In this document: positions 25,664 to 34,823 of the stretch, piece after piece | How the letters are laid out: each line of letters starts with the position of its first letter | Numbering within the stretch: position 1 is the first letter of the stretch | DNA from: a virus | DNA length: 64,000 bases | Virus record (IMG/VR): IMGVR_UViG_3300030090_006322 | Location: 1-64,000 of that record | Reading direction: 5' to 3' (one strand) | Notes under the pieces: generated by a model | Databases searched by the model: none | What the model saw: only the letters and a program-made list of their open reading frames with translations | Told to the model about the DNA's origin: nothing | Made by a program: the position numbers and the translations under genes

Positions 25664-26414
25664 TTTCTAAATATGATTCAAAGCAAAATTCATTACTACC
25701 AAAATGATCTAAGTTGGGACAACTTAAAGTTGCAGCCCTCCCGAAGTTTCTATTACAGAGAATTTTATATGTCTGCAAAGCCTCGACATCGCACCTGTTC
25801 TTATAAAGAATGCTTTTAACTTTTCTTATTGGTCTATTTTCTGTAAAAAGATTACCCCCAGCAAACCTTAAAACTTTTTCTTTTAGGAGATGGTCAAAGG
25901 GCAGACCGTTATCTTCAATCCAAAATGTAGGAGTTATTTTGTTAAAATTTGGAACACACTTTTTTAAGTGAAAGTTGTTGTTGAATATAAAAGAATCGTA
26001 AAATGGAATAATTAATTCTACGCTATCATCCCAGACAGAGTTTAAGAATTTAAAGTCTACTTTTCCGTTGCCAGTATGGGCGTAAGAGTAAATTCTGTAT
26101 AGCAGTCTACATCCATCATCATTGTTTGCAAATATGATAATTTTGTGATCTGAATTATCCTCTTCAGAGATATCGTTGCAACAAGTCAACCTCAAACCAA
26201 AAACCAAATCAATCTCTCTCTCTTTACATTTATTATGAGCTGTAACAAAGCCAGTCATCGAGTCTTCAACAAGAACTAGTGATTTAATGTCGTTCTCTTT
26301 GCAAATAGTAAAAATGCTATCTGGCCCACCTTCCTTATCGCTATCATCAAGAGTCAATATGCTCTTTCCTATTGAGTAAGTAGATTTAAATACAGGTATC
26401 ATTACTGCTAGCAT
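25644..26414 (-). CDS. Stand-alone, degenerate PHP domain of DNA polymerase III alpha
   Basis: 256 residues resembling the N-terminal PHP domain of DnaE: FTICKENDIKSLVLVEDSMT then GFVTAHNKCKEREIDLVFGL, and KIIIFANNDDGCRLLYRIYSYAH, which parallels the usual llA.n..Gy.nL..l.s.a segment. The His metal ligands of an active PHP (LHxHS and TDH) are absent (VFKSTYS and LVEDS instead), so it should have no nuclease activity and probably acts structurally. Combined with the 851-residue polymerase gene it gives near normal DnaE length. Either M1 or M5 could be the start. Confidence 0.75.
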   Translation of the reverse strand: MLAVMIPVFKSTYSIGKSILTLDDSDKEGGPDSIFTICKENDIKSLVLVEDSMTGFVTAHNKCKEREIDLVFGLRLTCCNDISEEDNSDHKIIIFANNDDGCRLLYRIYSYAHTGNGKVDFKFLNSVWDDSVELIIPFYDSFIFNNNFHLKKCVPNFNKITPTFWIEDNGLPFDHLLKEKVLRFAGGNLFTENRPIRKVKSILYKNRCDVEALQTYKILCNRNFGRAATLSCPNLDHFGSNEFCFESYLENERTTA

Positions 26415-26433
26415 ACCTGCTTTTCTAGCTCTG

Positions 26434-27462
26434 TCAAGAAGAATGTGCTGGACACCCTTGATAATATCTTAATTCGCAAAAACCGCCATTTGGAACAAAT
26501 TTATCCATAAAATCTTCTTCAAAATAAGATTTAACAAATTGACCTTCAGCGTCATAGACTTCGTAATAAAAGAAATCAAACTTCATGGGGCAGTGCCACT
26601 TAGGAGATCCATCTTTTTTCAATTCTCCTTTTTTAGTCGCAAAGCCACACAAAAGTTTGCCGCTAAAAGAGTTGTCTTTTGGAAAGCCTTGGTGGGCTGC
26701 GAAATTGTATTTAGCGTCTCTTTCTGAAAAATTATCTAAATATTTTTGTATCTCTGTGAGTTGTAGCTCGAAACCTTCTAATTCATCAGAATCTAATGGT
26801 TTCATTCTGACAACGCCAGATTTAGCAGCGTTTGGATCAAGATCAAACTTTAAAAACAAAAACTCACTTATCCTATTGGAATACTCTGGGAAAAGTTCTT
26901 GGACAGCCAAGCTATACATCAAATCTTGCAAGTTGTCTGTTTGGTCTTTGCCTTTGAACACATCTTTACTTGTTTTGAAATCCCTAATTAAAGCAAACTT
27001 TTGTTTTTTATATAAAAATAGCTTGTCAATAAATCCTCTTATTTTATAAGCAATGTCCCCATCTTTTTTTATTATATCAAAATCTTTTTCGGAATACTCC
27101 TCTGTAGGCTTCGATAGATCTCCCCCAAAAAAGTCATAAGATAGACCATTAAAGATCATATCCTTCATTAAATCGATATTGTCTTTATCGTCCACGCCTT
27201 CTCTGGCAGCGTGTTTCAAAATTAATCTTTTTATAGATGGGACAGAGAAAACATCTTGGGTTTTTATTATTTTATTATAATATTTTTTTCTTTTTTTAAT
27301 GCCTAAAACCTCAAAAACTAGATGGCATATTGAACCTCTACGAGCGCCATCGTTTCCCTTTTCAGGAAGGCGCAATTTATATTTGCACCAATAAAGCCAA
27401 GAGCAAGATTGTGCAGTCTTTATTCTACTGGCAGATAGAGGTGTTTTAGGTTCAGGCATCAC
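26434..27462 (-). CDS. RecB/Cas4-like PD-(D/E)XK nuclease
   Basis: 342 residues. LSASRIKTAQSCSWLYWCKY is the usual opening of RecB/Cas4-type nucleases. The active site is readable as H47 (GSICHLVFE), D146 (IRGFIDKLF), D161-x-K163 (RDFKTSK) and a QxxxY motif (Q179, Y183). Cysteines occur near both ends (C20, C26; GCP at the end), so a Cas4/AddB-like iron-sulphur cluster is possible but not clear. It sits between primase and polymerase genes, suggesting DNA end processing in replication or recombination. There is no CRISPR context. It overlaps the primase by 11 bases. Confidence 0.85.
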   Translation of the reverse strand: MMPEPKTPLSASRIKTAQSCSWLYWCKYKLRLPEKGNDGARRGSICHLVFEVLGIKKRKKYYNKIIKTQDVFSVPSIKRLILKHAAREGVDDKDNIDLMKDMIFNGLSYDFFGGDLSKPTEEYSEKDFDIIKKDGDIAYKIRGFIDKLFLYKKQKFALIRDFKTSKDVFKGKDQTDNLQDLMYSLAVQELFPEYSNRISEFLFLKFDLDPNAAKSGVVRMKPLDSDELEGFELQLTEIQKYLDNFSERDAKYNFAAHQGFPKDNSFSGKLLCGFATKKGELKKDGSPKWHCPMKFDFFYYEVYDAEGQFVKSYFEEDFMDKFVPNGGFCELRYYQGCPAHSS

Positions 27463-28522
27463 TAAGTAATAAAGCGGTCTTTATTTCTTTTTTAGTGAAG
27501 CTTGAAGAGTTGTTTTTAACAAAATCGCAAATAAATTTAACTTGTGCTTTCTGATCTATTGATTTTTCCGACCAATATTTCCTAATGTCACAATTATCTA
27601 AATGAGCATCACCAAAATCATTATATGACTTAGGTGGAAATTTTACACTCAAAGCGTCAAGATCGAAGTAATTAGATAATTTTAAAAAGCTCTTTAACGC
27701 TGCAATAAACCCTCTATTTTTCCCACTATTTTCGTCGTTATTTGTTGAAATATATATATGGCTGATAGACCTACTACTAAGGTAATTAACAATATTATTA
27801 TTAACAGATAAGCCAAAAATGACAAGAACATTTCTAATATTTTGTTCATAAAGCGCCAATGCATCACCTATACTTTCTACTAAAATTACTTCTTTTTTTA
27901 ATTCAATCTCTTCATCGACACCAGTGTCTTTATTATAGGCTGGATAAACCCAATTATTTCGTTTGCCAATATGTTTCCACTTGGCGTAATCATTGTTGTT
28001 ATCAACCTTTCTTCCAGAAAATCCAATAATTTGGTTATGTTCATTATATACAGGGAAGACCATTCTTCTATACATCTTTCCGACACCTGCCAAACCTACT
28101 TGGAAAGCTTTTTGAGTTTTTTCTGATATCTTTCTATCTTTGTAAAAATTATAATTTGGGAATAATCGTTCTAATGAAGAATTTGGGTAAACTTTTTCCA
28201 TTTCAATTTTTTCTTTTGGATAATAAGTAACTACATCGTTTGTAGAAGAATTAACTAAAATTTCATCTATTTGTTTTTTGTCTTTAACTGTAAGTCTAAT
28301 CAAAGCCTCGAAAGGTTTGCAGCCCTTGTTTTCTACAAAATCCATCCATACGCCTGTATTTTTGTATATTTTTACAGCGGTGTTGTTATCGCCATCTCTG
28401 TAGAGAGCTTGAGTTCTCCAGTGATCTCCACAGTCTATAAGTTTATAACCTATTGACTCTAAAATGCCTTGGAAATCTTCAGAATTGATCGAAGTCTGGG
28501 ATTGTTTCTTGGATTCCATCAT
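27452..28522 (-). CDS. DNA primase, TOPRIM type
   Basis: 356 residues. The N-terminal region (YKLIDCGDHWRTQALYRDGD, VWMDFVENKGCKPFEALIRL) resembles the DnaG-type zinc-binding domain fold with few cysteines left. The TOPRIM core has VILVESIGDALALYE (catalytic Glu) and IYISTNNDENSGKNRG where DxD usually lies; its first acid is Asn, as in some other phage primases. It lacks a helicase domain, provided by the adjacent dnaB gene. It overlaps that gene by 44 bases. Confidence 0.85.
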   Translation of the reverse strand: MMESKKQSQTSINSEDFQGILESIGYKLIDCGDHWRTQALYRDGDNNTAVKIYKNTGVWMDFVENKGCKPFEALIRLTVKDKKQIDEILVNSSTNDVVTYYPKEKIEMEKVYPNSSLERLFPNYNFYKDRKISEKTQKAFQVGLAGVGKMYRRMVFPVYNEHNQIIGFSGRKVDNNNDYAKWKHIGKRNNWVYPAYNKDTGVDEEIELKKEVILVESIGDALALYEQNIRNVLVIFGLSVNNNIVNYLSSRSISHIYISTNNDENSGKNRGFIAALKSFLKLSNYFDLDALSVKFPPKSYNDFGDAHLDNCDIRKYWSEKSIDQKAQVKFICDFVKNNSSSFTKKEIKTALLLSDA

Positions 28523-29996
28523 TATCTAACTCTTCATGTCCCTCCAATACCCGAGCGATATCTCTAAGATCTCCTCTCTCTGTAATATTAAAATTATTAA
28601 AATCTAAATTAATTGCATTTTTTCTTAGAGAGTCACCTATTCTAACTGGTTCTATAGCTCCTGCTATATCACTACCTAAATGACGAGCCTTTACATTGAT
28701 TAGTTTATGAGTTCCAAATCTACCTCCCTCTGTTTCCATTTCATCAGAGGTTTTGCTACGCAAGATGAACATGTGAGAACAAAACTGTGTAATTCTATCT
28801 GATAGAGAAACAATAGATTCGTCATCAACTATGTTGTCAGAGCTTCTATTTGTTGTAATTCCATATCTATTAGACTGCACAGATGTAATCATAGGTATTA
28901 CGGGATTGCCATCATTTAAAATCTCTTTCTGAACACATTTTTTAAATTTATCAACCATCTCTCCAACAACTTGCCATTCTGACTTGTTGGAAATATTTTC
29001 AGATGTTGTCTTAATGTAATCGAAAGAGAAGACCATCTGGTTACCGCGCCCTACTTTTGCATAATAGAATCTTTTTAAAGTGTTGACCATCGAATCTACA
29101 TCCATACCTCCTACGTTGTAGTAATAGAATTTGAGATTTTTTATCTTTGGCCAAACAGATCTTACTTTCTCTACCACTTCTTCGCCAGCTCGCCTCCACT
29201 TACCGCTTTCTAGTAAATGCATAGGCACACCAGATAGGGCAGCACATTGCCTCATAATTAATTCTTCCTTGCTCATCTCCCCATTGTCGAAATGCAAAAC
29301 AGGGACATCATATTGTAAACTAACTTTAGTGGAATAGTCCATACAAAACTGTGTTTTGCCCACGCCAGATCGCGCAACAATCACAGTGATATTTCCAGCT
29401 CTTAAGAGAGATCCATAAATATCATTGATTTTTTGATGTGGACCCATCATCCCGAATTCTGTAACAGGATTATCTCCCCGCTCCTCTACAAGAGCTTCCA
29501 TCTCTTCATAAATGTTTTCTGGAGTATCGTTTCCTATCTCATAAAGGTTTATACGAGAGTTATAAACATTATCAGCTACCTCGATAATATCCCTGTAAGA
29601 AGATTCGGGGGCTATGTTTTTCATCTTCTTAGCTATCTCTTGAGATGATTCTAAAATTTCTCTTCTTATCGTATATTTTTTTAGCTCTTTAGCTGTCTTA
29701 ATAATATTACCTTTAGGAACTTTTCTTAAAGATAGGGACTTGATATAATCTGAAGGGTTTAAATTATCTTCGAACGAAAGCCCGACTTCGTTGACTCTTT
29801 GAGCCACAATGATTTCATCTATTTCATCTCCAGCGTTAATTGCTTGTTGGATGATCCTAAAAATTGCAGAATGTAAAGAGCTTTGTTTAGAATAAAAATC
29901 AGAGTTGCTAATAAAGTTAGAAATCTCTGCGAGACTCTCTGGCTCTTTAATAAGTCCAGCTAACAACTGCTTTTCTAGTTCGAAATTATATATCAT
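28479..29996 (-). CDS. dnaB: Replicative DNA helicase DnaB
   Basis: 505 residues from the ATG at 29996, chosen because it forms a TAATG junction with the upstream gene and starts the family at EKQLLAGLI; the frame stays open 28 codons further. The N-terminal helical domain (1-150) precedes the RecA-like motor with Walker A VARSGVGKT (208-215), LHFDNGEMSKEEL (H1a-like) and FSFDYIKT (Walker B), then SVQSNRYG. It would unwind DNA as a hexamer and recruit the primase encoded next. Confidence 0.92.
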   Translation of the reverse strand: MIYNFELEKQLLAGLIKEPESLAEISNFISNSDFYSKQSSLHSAIFRIIQQAINAGDEIDEIIVAQRVNEVGLSFEDNLNPSDYIKSLSLRKVPKGNIIKTAKELKKYTIRREILESSQEIAKKMKNIAPESSYRDIIEVADNVYNSRINLYEIGNDTPENIYEEMEALVEERGDNPVTEFGMMGPHQKINDIYGSLLRAGNITVIVARSGVGKTQFCMDYSTKVSLQYDVPVLHFDNGEMSKEELIMRQCAALSGVPMHLLESGKWRRAGEEVVEKVRSVWPKIKNLKFYYYNVGGMDVDSMVNTLKRFYYAKVGRGNQMVFSFDYIKTTSENISNKSEWQVVGEMVDKFKKCVQKEILNDGNPVIPMITSVQSNRYGITTNRSSDNIVDDESIVSLSDRITQFCSHMFILRSKTSDEMETEGGRFGTHKLINVKARHLGSDIAGAIEPVRIGDSLRKNAINLDFNNFNITERGDLRDIARVLEGHEELDNDGIQETIPDFDQF

Positions 29997-30238
29997 TAAT
30001 CTTCCTCTCTTATTTGTTCTGCTGGGTGTTGGAAATGATTCTCCAGAGCCTTTGTTAAAGCAAACTCTGTCATACCGCAATCAAATTTGCAATATATAAG
30101 TGGCTTACCATTTTCAGATGAAACAGCCATAATAACTCCTTTGTATTTATCTGCTCCTCCTGATAACTCATAAAGTTTATCGACCATTTCTGTTGGAATG
30201 CAAAATTCCCCATCATCACTTCCTTCTGGTAAATTCAT
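29996..30238 (-). CDS. Small hypothetical protein
   Basis: 80 residues, acidic: a helix (EMVDKLYELSG), a beta pair (GVIMAVSSENGKPLIYCKFD) and a helix (EFALTKALENHF). No family recognised. Sandwiched by an ATGA upstream overlap with the nuclease gene and a TAATG junction with dnaB, so it may assist replication; that is inference. Confidence 0.6.
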   Translation of the reverse strand: MNLPEGSDDGEFCIPTEMVDKLYELSGGADKYKGVIMAVSSENGKPLIYCKFDCGMTEFALTKALENHFQHPAEQIREED

Positions 30239-30642
30239 AGATAAATATCTTGTTCGCTAAATAAAGATGCTTGTATTTCGTCTTGAGGGTAAACTTCTGC
30301 TAATTTTATTTTATTAGCTTGGCAAAAATTTAATTTCTTCTCATCTCTTTTGAGTTGATCGGCATATTTAAAATGATTTTTATGAAAGTGTTTAACGAAT
30401 TTAGTATGTTGAGCGCCTTGAACTTCCACAGCTATTTTTTTATTAGCATTGTAGAAATCCAAAGTCAATCTGCTGCCAACAACTCTAAACTCTTCAAACA
30501 CAATATCATTCTCCCAATATGTTCGCAAAAATTTTTTTACGTTTGTTTGGAACTTACTCCTGCTAGGTTTGTCCCAATCAATTAAATATTTCTTTGCGTT
30601 TTTAAGGTTTCTTTCTTTTCCATACTGGTCAATGAACTTCAT
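30235..30642 (-). CDS. Small PD-(D/E)XK-like endonuclease
   Basis: 135 residues. SRLTLDFYNANKKIAVEVQGAQH contains D62 then E73-V-Q75, followed by DQLKRDEKKLNFCQANKIKLAEV. This is the pattern of DUF559/Vsr-like single-domain nucleases. Possible junction-resolving, nicking or host-DNA-degrading role; the substrate cannot be read from sequence. It is between the recombinase and helicase genes with ATGA overlaps on both sides. Confidence 0.7.
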   Translation of the reverse strand: MKFIDQYGKERNLKNAKKYLIDWDKPSRSKFQTNVKKFLRTYWENDIVFEEFRVVGSRLTLDFYNANKKIAVEVQGAQHTKFVKHFHKNHFKYADQLKRDEKKLNFCQANKIKLAEVYPQDEIQASLFSEQDIYL

Positions 30643-31748
30643 GCTCCGATTTGTTCTCTGAAATAATTTATCAAAAATTTACATAAATCCTCATCCTGAT
30701 CCAGTGTTTTGAAAAGATTATTGTCGCCTTGTATTTGATCTGGGAAAGTTAAGCTGTTTTCTTTTAAAAGCTCTTGAAAGTCTTCGGTGGGTTTAATCCA
30801 AGCACCCTTCTTTTCCACAAATTCCCAAGCGTATAACAAGTCTACGATTTCTTTCTCAATCCAAATAGAGTTGCCACCAGATCGATTATATCTGACAGGG
30901 TAAGTCAAGCTTACATTAGATTTTTCATTAGGAGATTTGCAGATTAAAACTTTTGCAAAATGACCAATGATTGGGTTTTTTTTCTCGTCAATAGTTTTTA
31001 CGCTAGGATTTTGAAGAATCAAATCGGATTTGTATCTAGGCTGAAATTGAATAACGCTGTTAGCGTAATGCTGCAAGGCATATCCCCCTGTTGCTACAGA
31101 CTGTCTAGGGGGTTCTTTAGAGTATTGGTCTCTCATTTCTGACCTTACCTGACTAATAAAAATAGCCATATGGCCCCTCTTGCCTAAAGCAATGCTGGTT
31201 TGTTTGCACCAAGTAGATGCGATGCTAGCTCCTGCGGCTATTTTGGCGAACTCATCAAAACCTTTAGACGCATCATTCTTGGCGACTAAACCATCAACAG
31301 AATCTAATATAAAACAATATTTATGTTTATTCTTTTCATTGTCAATGAGTTGTTTGATGCAAGTCATTGCTGTTTCATAAATATTCGTTTCTAAAACAAA
31401 ACAAGTGCCGTCTACCCACTCATCTGCTGACCACACAAATTTGACCCCAGACCTCTCTCTCACTTCTTTACCTAACCTGCCTTCAGCTTTAATATACAAG
31501 CCTCTGGGTTTTTCTATTGTGTTTAGAAAGTTTTTCATAACTTCTAAAGCCTCGGAAGTTTTTCCCCCTTCTGTTAGACCAGTAAAGCGATGTAACCCAG
31601 GTCCAAACCCTCCATTCATGCACAAATCAAATTGAAGAGAGCCGCTAGAAACTTTGTAATCGCATTCGTCTTCAAAATTGTAGTGGTCGCTTTTGTTGGA
31701 TTTCAAGAAATTACCTAGAATATCGTTTGGGTCTGGTCCTTCACTCAT
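30639..31748 (-). CDS. RecA/UvsX-like recombinase
   Basis: 369 residues. Walker A GLTEGGKTS (57-65) and Walker B YCFILDSVDG (144-153) are clear. AIFISQVRSEM resembles RecA strand beta4, and ATGGYALQHYANSVIQFQ matches the conserved SGG.AL.F.AS segment after loop L2. It would form filaments for strand exchange and recombination-dependent replication. UvsX is the phage-type name; I leave the symbol open. It overlaps the 115-residue gene by 8 bases. Confidence 0.88.
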   Translation of the reverse strand: MSEGPDPNDILGNFLKSNKSDHYNFEDECDYKVSSGSLQFDLCMNGGFGPGLHRFTGLTEGGKTSEALEVMKNFLNTIEKPRGLYIKAEGRLGKEVRERSGVKFVWSADEWVDGTCFVLETNIYETAMTCIKQLIDNEKNKHKYCFILDSVDGLVAKNDASKGFDEFAKIAAGASIASTWCKQTSIALGKRGHMAIFISQVRSEMRDQYSKEPPRQSVATGGYALQHYANSVIQFQPRYKSDLILQNPSVKTIDEKKNPIIGHFAKVLICKSPNEKSNVSLTYPVRYNRSGGNSIWIEKEIVDLLYAWEFVEKKGAWIKPTEDFQELLKENSLTFPDQIQGDNNLFKTLDQDEDLCKFLINYFREQIGA

Positions 31749-32088
31749 TTAAAAAATCTTTTATAGTTTTATTTTTACGGGATAAATTGCCGTCTTTACC
31801 CACCTTCTCGCCAAGATTATAAGTCTTGTATTTAGAAAAGTCAACCTTAAAATTGAAAGCCCTGAATTTTTCATCAAGAGTGGATTTAAGCTTATCGCTG
31901 ACAAGATAAGCTAATGAATCAAATTTTTTGTTAAATGACACTATCGCCATAAACTCTTGAGAATAACGATCACACAAATCGTTAAGCATTTTCATCTCTC
32001 GGGCAAAAAAAGGTCTTCTGCCTTTATCTGGAACCTCTAATAATCGGAAGAGTATTTCTCTTTTATTCGGTCCTTTAGATTTGCTCAC
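31741..32088 (-). CDS. Basic hypothetical protein
   Basis: 115 residues, Lys/Arg-rich, largely helical (KREILFRLLEVPD, FFAREMKMLNDLCDRYSQEF) with a basic C-terminus. No family recognised. It links the sugar genes and the recombination genes through ATGA and 8-base overlaps. Because it sits next to the recombinase, a role as a recombination accessory factor would be a guess. Confidence 0.55.
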   Translation of the reverse strand: MSKSKGPNKREILFRLLEVPDKGRRPFFAREMKMLNDLCDRYSQEFMAIVSFNKKFDSLAYLVSDKLKSTLDEKFRAFNFKVDFSKYKTYNLGEKVGKDGNLSRKNKTIKDFLNE

Positions 32089-33134
32089 GGAAAAGTTTGC
32101 AATGAAAATACATCACAGTCAACCATTTTTTTAATCAATTGTAAAAAATTAGTTTCTGGTTTCCAACCAAGCTCTTCTCTTGCTTTGGTTGAGTCTCCCC
32201 ATAATAAATCCACTTCTGCTGGGCGATAAAAATTTTCGTTCACCTCCATGAGACAATCAGGCCCATGAAAATATTTTTCTTCCATTCCTTTACCCTTCCA
32301 TTTGCATTGAGTTCTATGAAAGCCAACAAAATTAAAAGCTTCTACTACAAACTCTCTAATGGTGTGGGTTTCATTAGATGAAAGCACATAATCTTTTGGG
32401 TTTTCTCTATCTTGATTTAGCATAAGCCAAACCCCTTTCACAAAATCTTCAGCATCACTCCAATCTCTTTTAGAGTCGATATTGCCTAATTGAAGAGGTG
32501 TGGTGGTTTGCCCTGATTCATACTCTTTTAGGATTCTAGCAACATTTTTAGTTATTTTCCTTGTGACAAACTCCTCTCCTCTTCTAACTCCCTCATGATT
32601 AAATAGCCAACCCTGAACTGCATAAATATCATAAGAATCTCTATAAACCTTGACTAAATGTCTAGCAGACGCTTTAGACGCTCCATAAGGGCTTCTAGGG
32701 CGCAAGGGATGATTTTCTGATTGTGGAGACTCAATAACATCCCCAAACTCTTCAGAACTGCCAGCGTTGTAATAACGACAATGAGGAACATGGCGGCGAA
32801 TTGCTTCTAGCTGATGCAAAACAGACATACAGTTAGTTTGCATGTGATTAAAGGGCATGTCCCAACTACTACCGACAAAAGAATTCGCTGCGAAATTAAT
32901 AAAGTAATCGGGTTTATGTTCTGAAATAACTTTTTCCGTATTTTGCGGATCAGATACATCTAAATCAATTAGAAAAAACCTTGGGTTGTCTTTTAAATGT
33001 TTTATATTCTTATGGTTCTCGACACTAAGCCTACGCACACCACCAATAATATCGTGTTCAGTGTTTTTTAGAAGATAATCTGCCATCAGACTACCATCTT
33101 GACCAGTAATTCCTGTTATTAATATTTTTTTCAT
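32085..33134 (-). CDS. gmd: GDP-mannose 4,6-dehydratase
   Basis: 349 residues, short-chain dehydrogenase fold. GITGQDGSLMADYLL is the NADP-binding glycine motif of Gmd. NAGSSEEFG (catalytic Ser/Thr and Glu) and YGASKAS (YxxxK) form the active site, and LFNHEGVRRGEEFVTRK is the family-specific GDP-mannose motif. It converts GDP-D-mannose to GDP-4-keto-6-deoxy-D-mannose, the common precursor for the next three enzymes of this cluster. GDP-mannose presumably comes from the host. TAATG junction with the Fcl gene. Confidence 0.93.
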   Translation of the reverse strand: MKKILITGITGQDGSLMADYLLKNTEHDIIGGVRRLSVENHKNIKHLKDNPRFFLIDLDVSDPQNTEKVISEHKPDYFINFAANSFVGSSWDMPFNHMQTNCMSVLHQLEAIRRHVPHCRYYNAGSSEEFGDVIESPQSENHPLRPRSPYGASKASARHLVKVYRDSYDIYAVQGWLFNHEGVRRGEEFVTRKITKNVARILKEYESGQTTTPLQLGNIDSKRDWSDAEDFVKGVWLMLNQDRENPKDYVLSSNETHTIREFVVEAFNFVGFHRTQCKWKGKGMEEKYFHGPDCLMEVNENFYRPAEVDLLWGDSTKAREELGWKPETNFLQLIKKMVDCDVFSLQTFP

Positions 33135-34045
33135 TATTCGTTAATATACCAGTTGTAAGTTTTTTCTAAACCTTCTTGCAAGGTTGTTTCGGCGGTAAAG
33201 TTAAGCTCTTTTTTTGCTTTTGTTGTATCTAAACATCTGCGAGGTTGCCCATTTGGTTTGCTTTCGTCAAATTTTATTTCACCTTTGTAGCCAACAATAT
33301 CTTTTATTAGAGTCACTAAATCTTTGATTGATATTTCTTTACCAGTTCCGATATTCATTGGTTCAGGAGAATTGTAAGAATCTATAGAAAGCTCTATGGC
33401 TTTAGCACAATCACCTGCATACAAAAACTCCCGAGAGGCAGATCCATCTCCCCACACTTCTACAAATGGCGCATCCTGCTCTTTAGCTTCAATAAACTTT
33501 TTTAAAAGCGCTGGTATTACGTGAGATTTTTCAGGATCAAAGCTATCATATTCACCATACATATTAACTGGGATAAGATGTATAAAATTGCTGCCGTATT
33601 GATCATGGTATGCCTTGCATCCTACTAGAAGATTTTTTTTAGCTATCCCGTAAGGAGCGTTTGTTTCTTCAGGATAGCCGTTCCAAATATCATCTTCTTT
33701 AAATGGAACTGGAGTAAATTTTGGGTAAGAGCAAACAGTGCCTAATGTAATCAATTTTTTAATATTAAAAATATGACAAGCAGACAAAACATTTAAGCTC
33801 ATTTGAGAATTTTTTACAAAGAAGTCTGCTGGAGATTTTTGATTAGCACCAATCCCGCCGCACACAGCAGCCAAATGAATAATACAATCGGGCTGGTGAT
33901 AAAAAACATAATCATTAAAATCTTTAGAAGAGCAGACATCCAACCTAGACTTGCTAGGGGTGAGAAGTTTGTATTTTTCTTTAAGAAGCTCTGTGAGATG
34001 CTTTCCTAAAAACCCCCTTGATCCTGTTATAAGTATTTTTTTCAT
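33134..34045 (-). CDS. fcl: GDP-L-fucose synthase
   Basis: 303 residues. GSRGFLGKHL is the NADPH-binding motif. GTVCSYP carries the catalytic Ser region and conserved Cys, APYGIAKK the YxxxK pair, and SHVIPALL the conserved His that pairs with that Cys in epimerisation. The product of the Gmd reaction becomes GDP-L-fucose by 3,5-epimerisation and 4-reduction. ColC (colitose synthase) is a close relative and remains possible because a ColD-like gene lies two genes upstream; retention of both the Cys and His favours Fcl. Confidence 0.88.
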   Translation of the reverse strand: MKKILITGSRGFLGKHLTELLKEKYKLLTPSKSRLDVCSSKDFNDYVFYHQPDCIIHLAAVCGGIGANQKSPADFFVKNSQMSLNVLSACHIFNIKKLITLGTVCSYPKFTPVPFKEDDIWNGYPEETNAPYGIAKKNLLVGCKAYHDQYGSNFIHLIPVNMYGEYDSFDPEKSHVIPALLKKFIEAKEQDAPFVEVWGDGSASREFLYAGDCAKAIELSIDSYNSPEPMNIGTGKEISIKDLVTLIKDIVGYKGEIKFDESKPNGQPRRCLDTTKAKKELNFTAETTLQEGLEKTYNWYINE

Positions 34046-34046
34046 T

Positions 34047-34823
34047 TTATTTAGAGTTAATTGAACATGTTTTCCAATTTAAGAAAGGAAAAATGTTTCC
34101 ATGCCATTTAATATAATCATCAACATCAGGACAGATTACATTATCTTGGTTGCCCAAAAAACCTATCCACCAACTAAAGGTTCCTAAAGATAAAATCTTA
34201 TTGGTAAATCTAGAAGCAGTTAAAATAGTCTCTTGTTCTTTAAGGTCTAAAAATTTAAAATTATAGTCTGAAATTAAAGTTTTTACAAAATCATGTTCAG
34301 GAGAGTCACTAGACAATACAAGCTCTCCTTTTAAATCTGTTTCCTCTAAAGCCTTTTTATAATATTCCAACTCACAATATTTACCAGGAGTATCGAGAAT
34401 ATCCCCTAGCCTTAAATGAATATAAGTTCCTTCTATTGGCTCTTGTTCTCCTAAGTTATTAAATAGTTTTGATTTGTTTTCGTTGAATTTATTAATAACC
34501 TCTTCGGCTTGAAAAAAACCATTTAGGAAAAAATTTGATCTAGATTTATTTCCTCCTGTAAGGAAACCTTTAAAATTTTTATCGTCAACTTTTGCAAATT
34601 GTTTTTTATCAATACAGTCTAAATATAAATCATCTTCTTGTGAAGAGTTTATAGAAAAACGATGATGAAAATGTTCGTTGTACCAATGGTTAGTATTTTT
34701 ATTATTAATACTTGTAAATAAAGGATTGGCTACGGTTTGACCGTAGTTTTCAGATAAAATTACCGCTACAAAATGCTGGAATAATCTATTACCAAATCTG
34801 CCTTTATAATCTATATAAATCAT
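34047..34823 (-). CDS. GT11 alpha-1,2-fucosyltransferase-like
   Basis: 258 residues. YKGRFGNRLFQHFVA near the N-terminus and YIHLRLGDI (the HxRxGD motif for GDP-fucose) are hallmarks of GT11; LSSDSPEHDFVKT and SLGTFSWWIGFLG match its later motifs. It would transfer fucose from GDP-fucose, which Gmd and Fcl next door can make. Length is near the lower end for this family. Acceptor unknown. Confidence 0.88.
   Translation of the reverse strand: MIYIDYKGRFGNRLFQHFVAVILSENYGQTVANPLFTSINNKNTNHWYNEHFHHRFSINSSQEDDLYLDCIDKKQFAKVDDKNFKGFLTGGNKSRSNFFLNGFFQAEEVINKFNENKSKLFNNLGEQEPIEGTYIHLRLGDILDTPGKYCELEYYKKALEETDLKGELVLSSDSPEHDFVKTLISDYNFKFLDLKEQETILTASRFTNKILSLGTFSWWIGFLGNQDNVICPDVDDYIKWHGNIFPFLNWKTCSINSK

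Noticed and set aside
26585-27049. 154-codon plus-strand open frame
   Set aside because: Antisense to the RecB-like nuclease, whose catalytic residues are clear; no motif in the antisense product.
26434-27462. Cas4-like nuclease as sign of a CRISPR system
   Set aside because: No repeat-spacer array or other cas gene in the window; it lies among replication genes.
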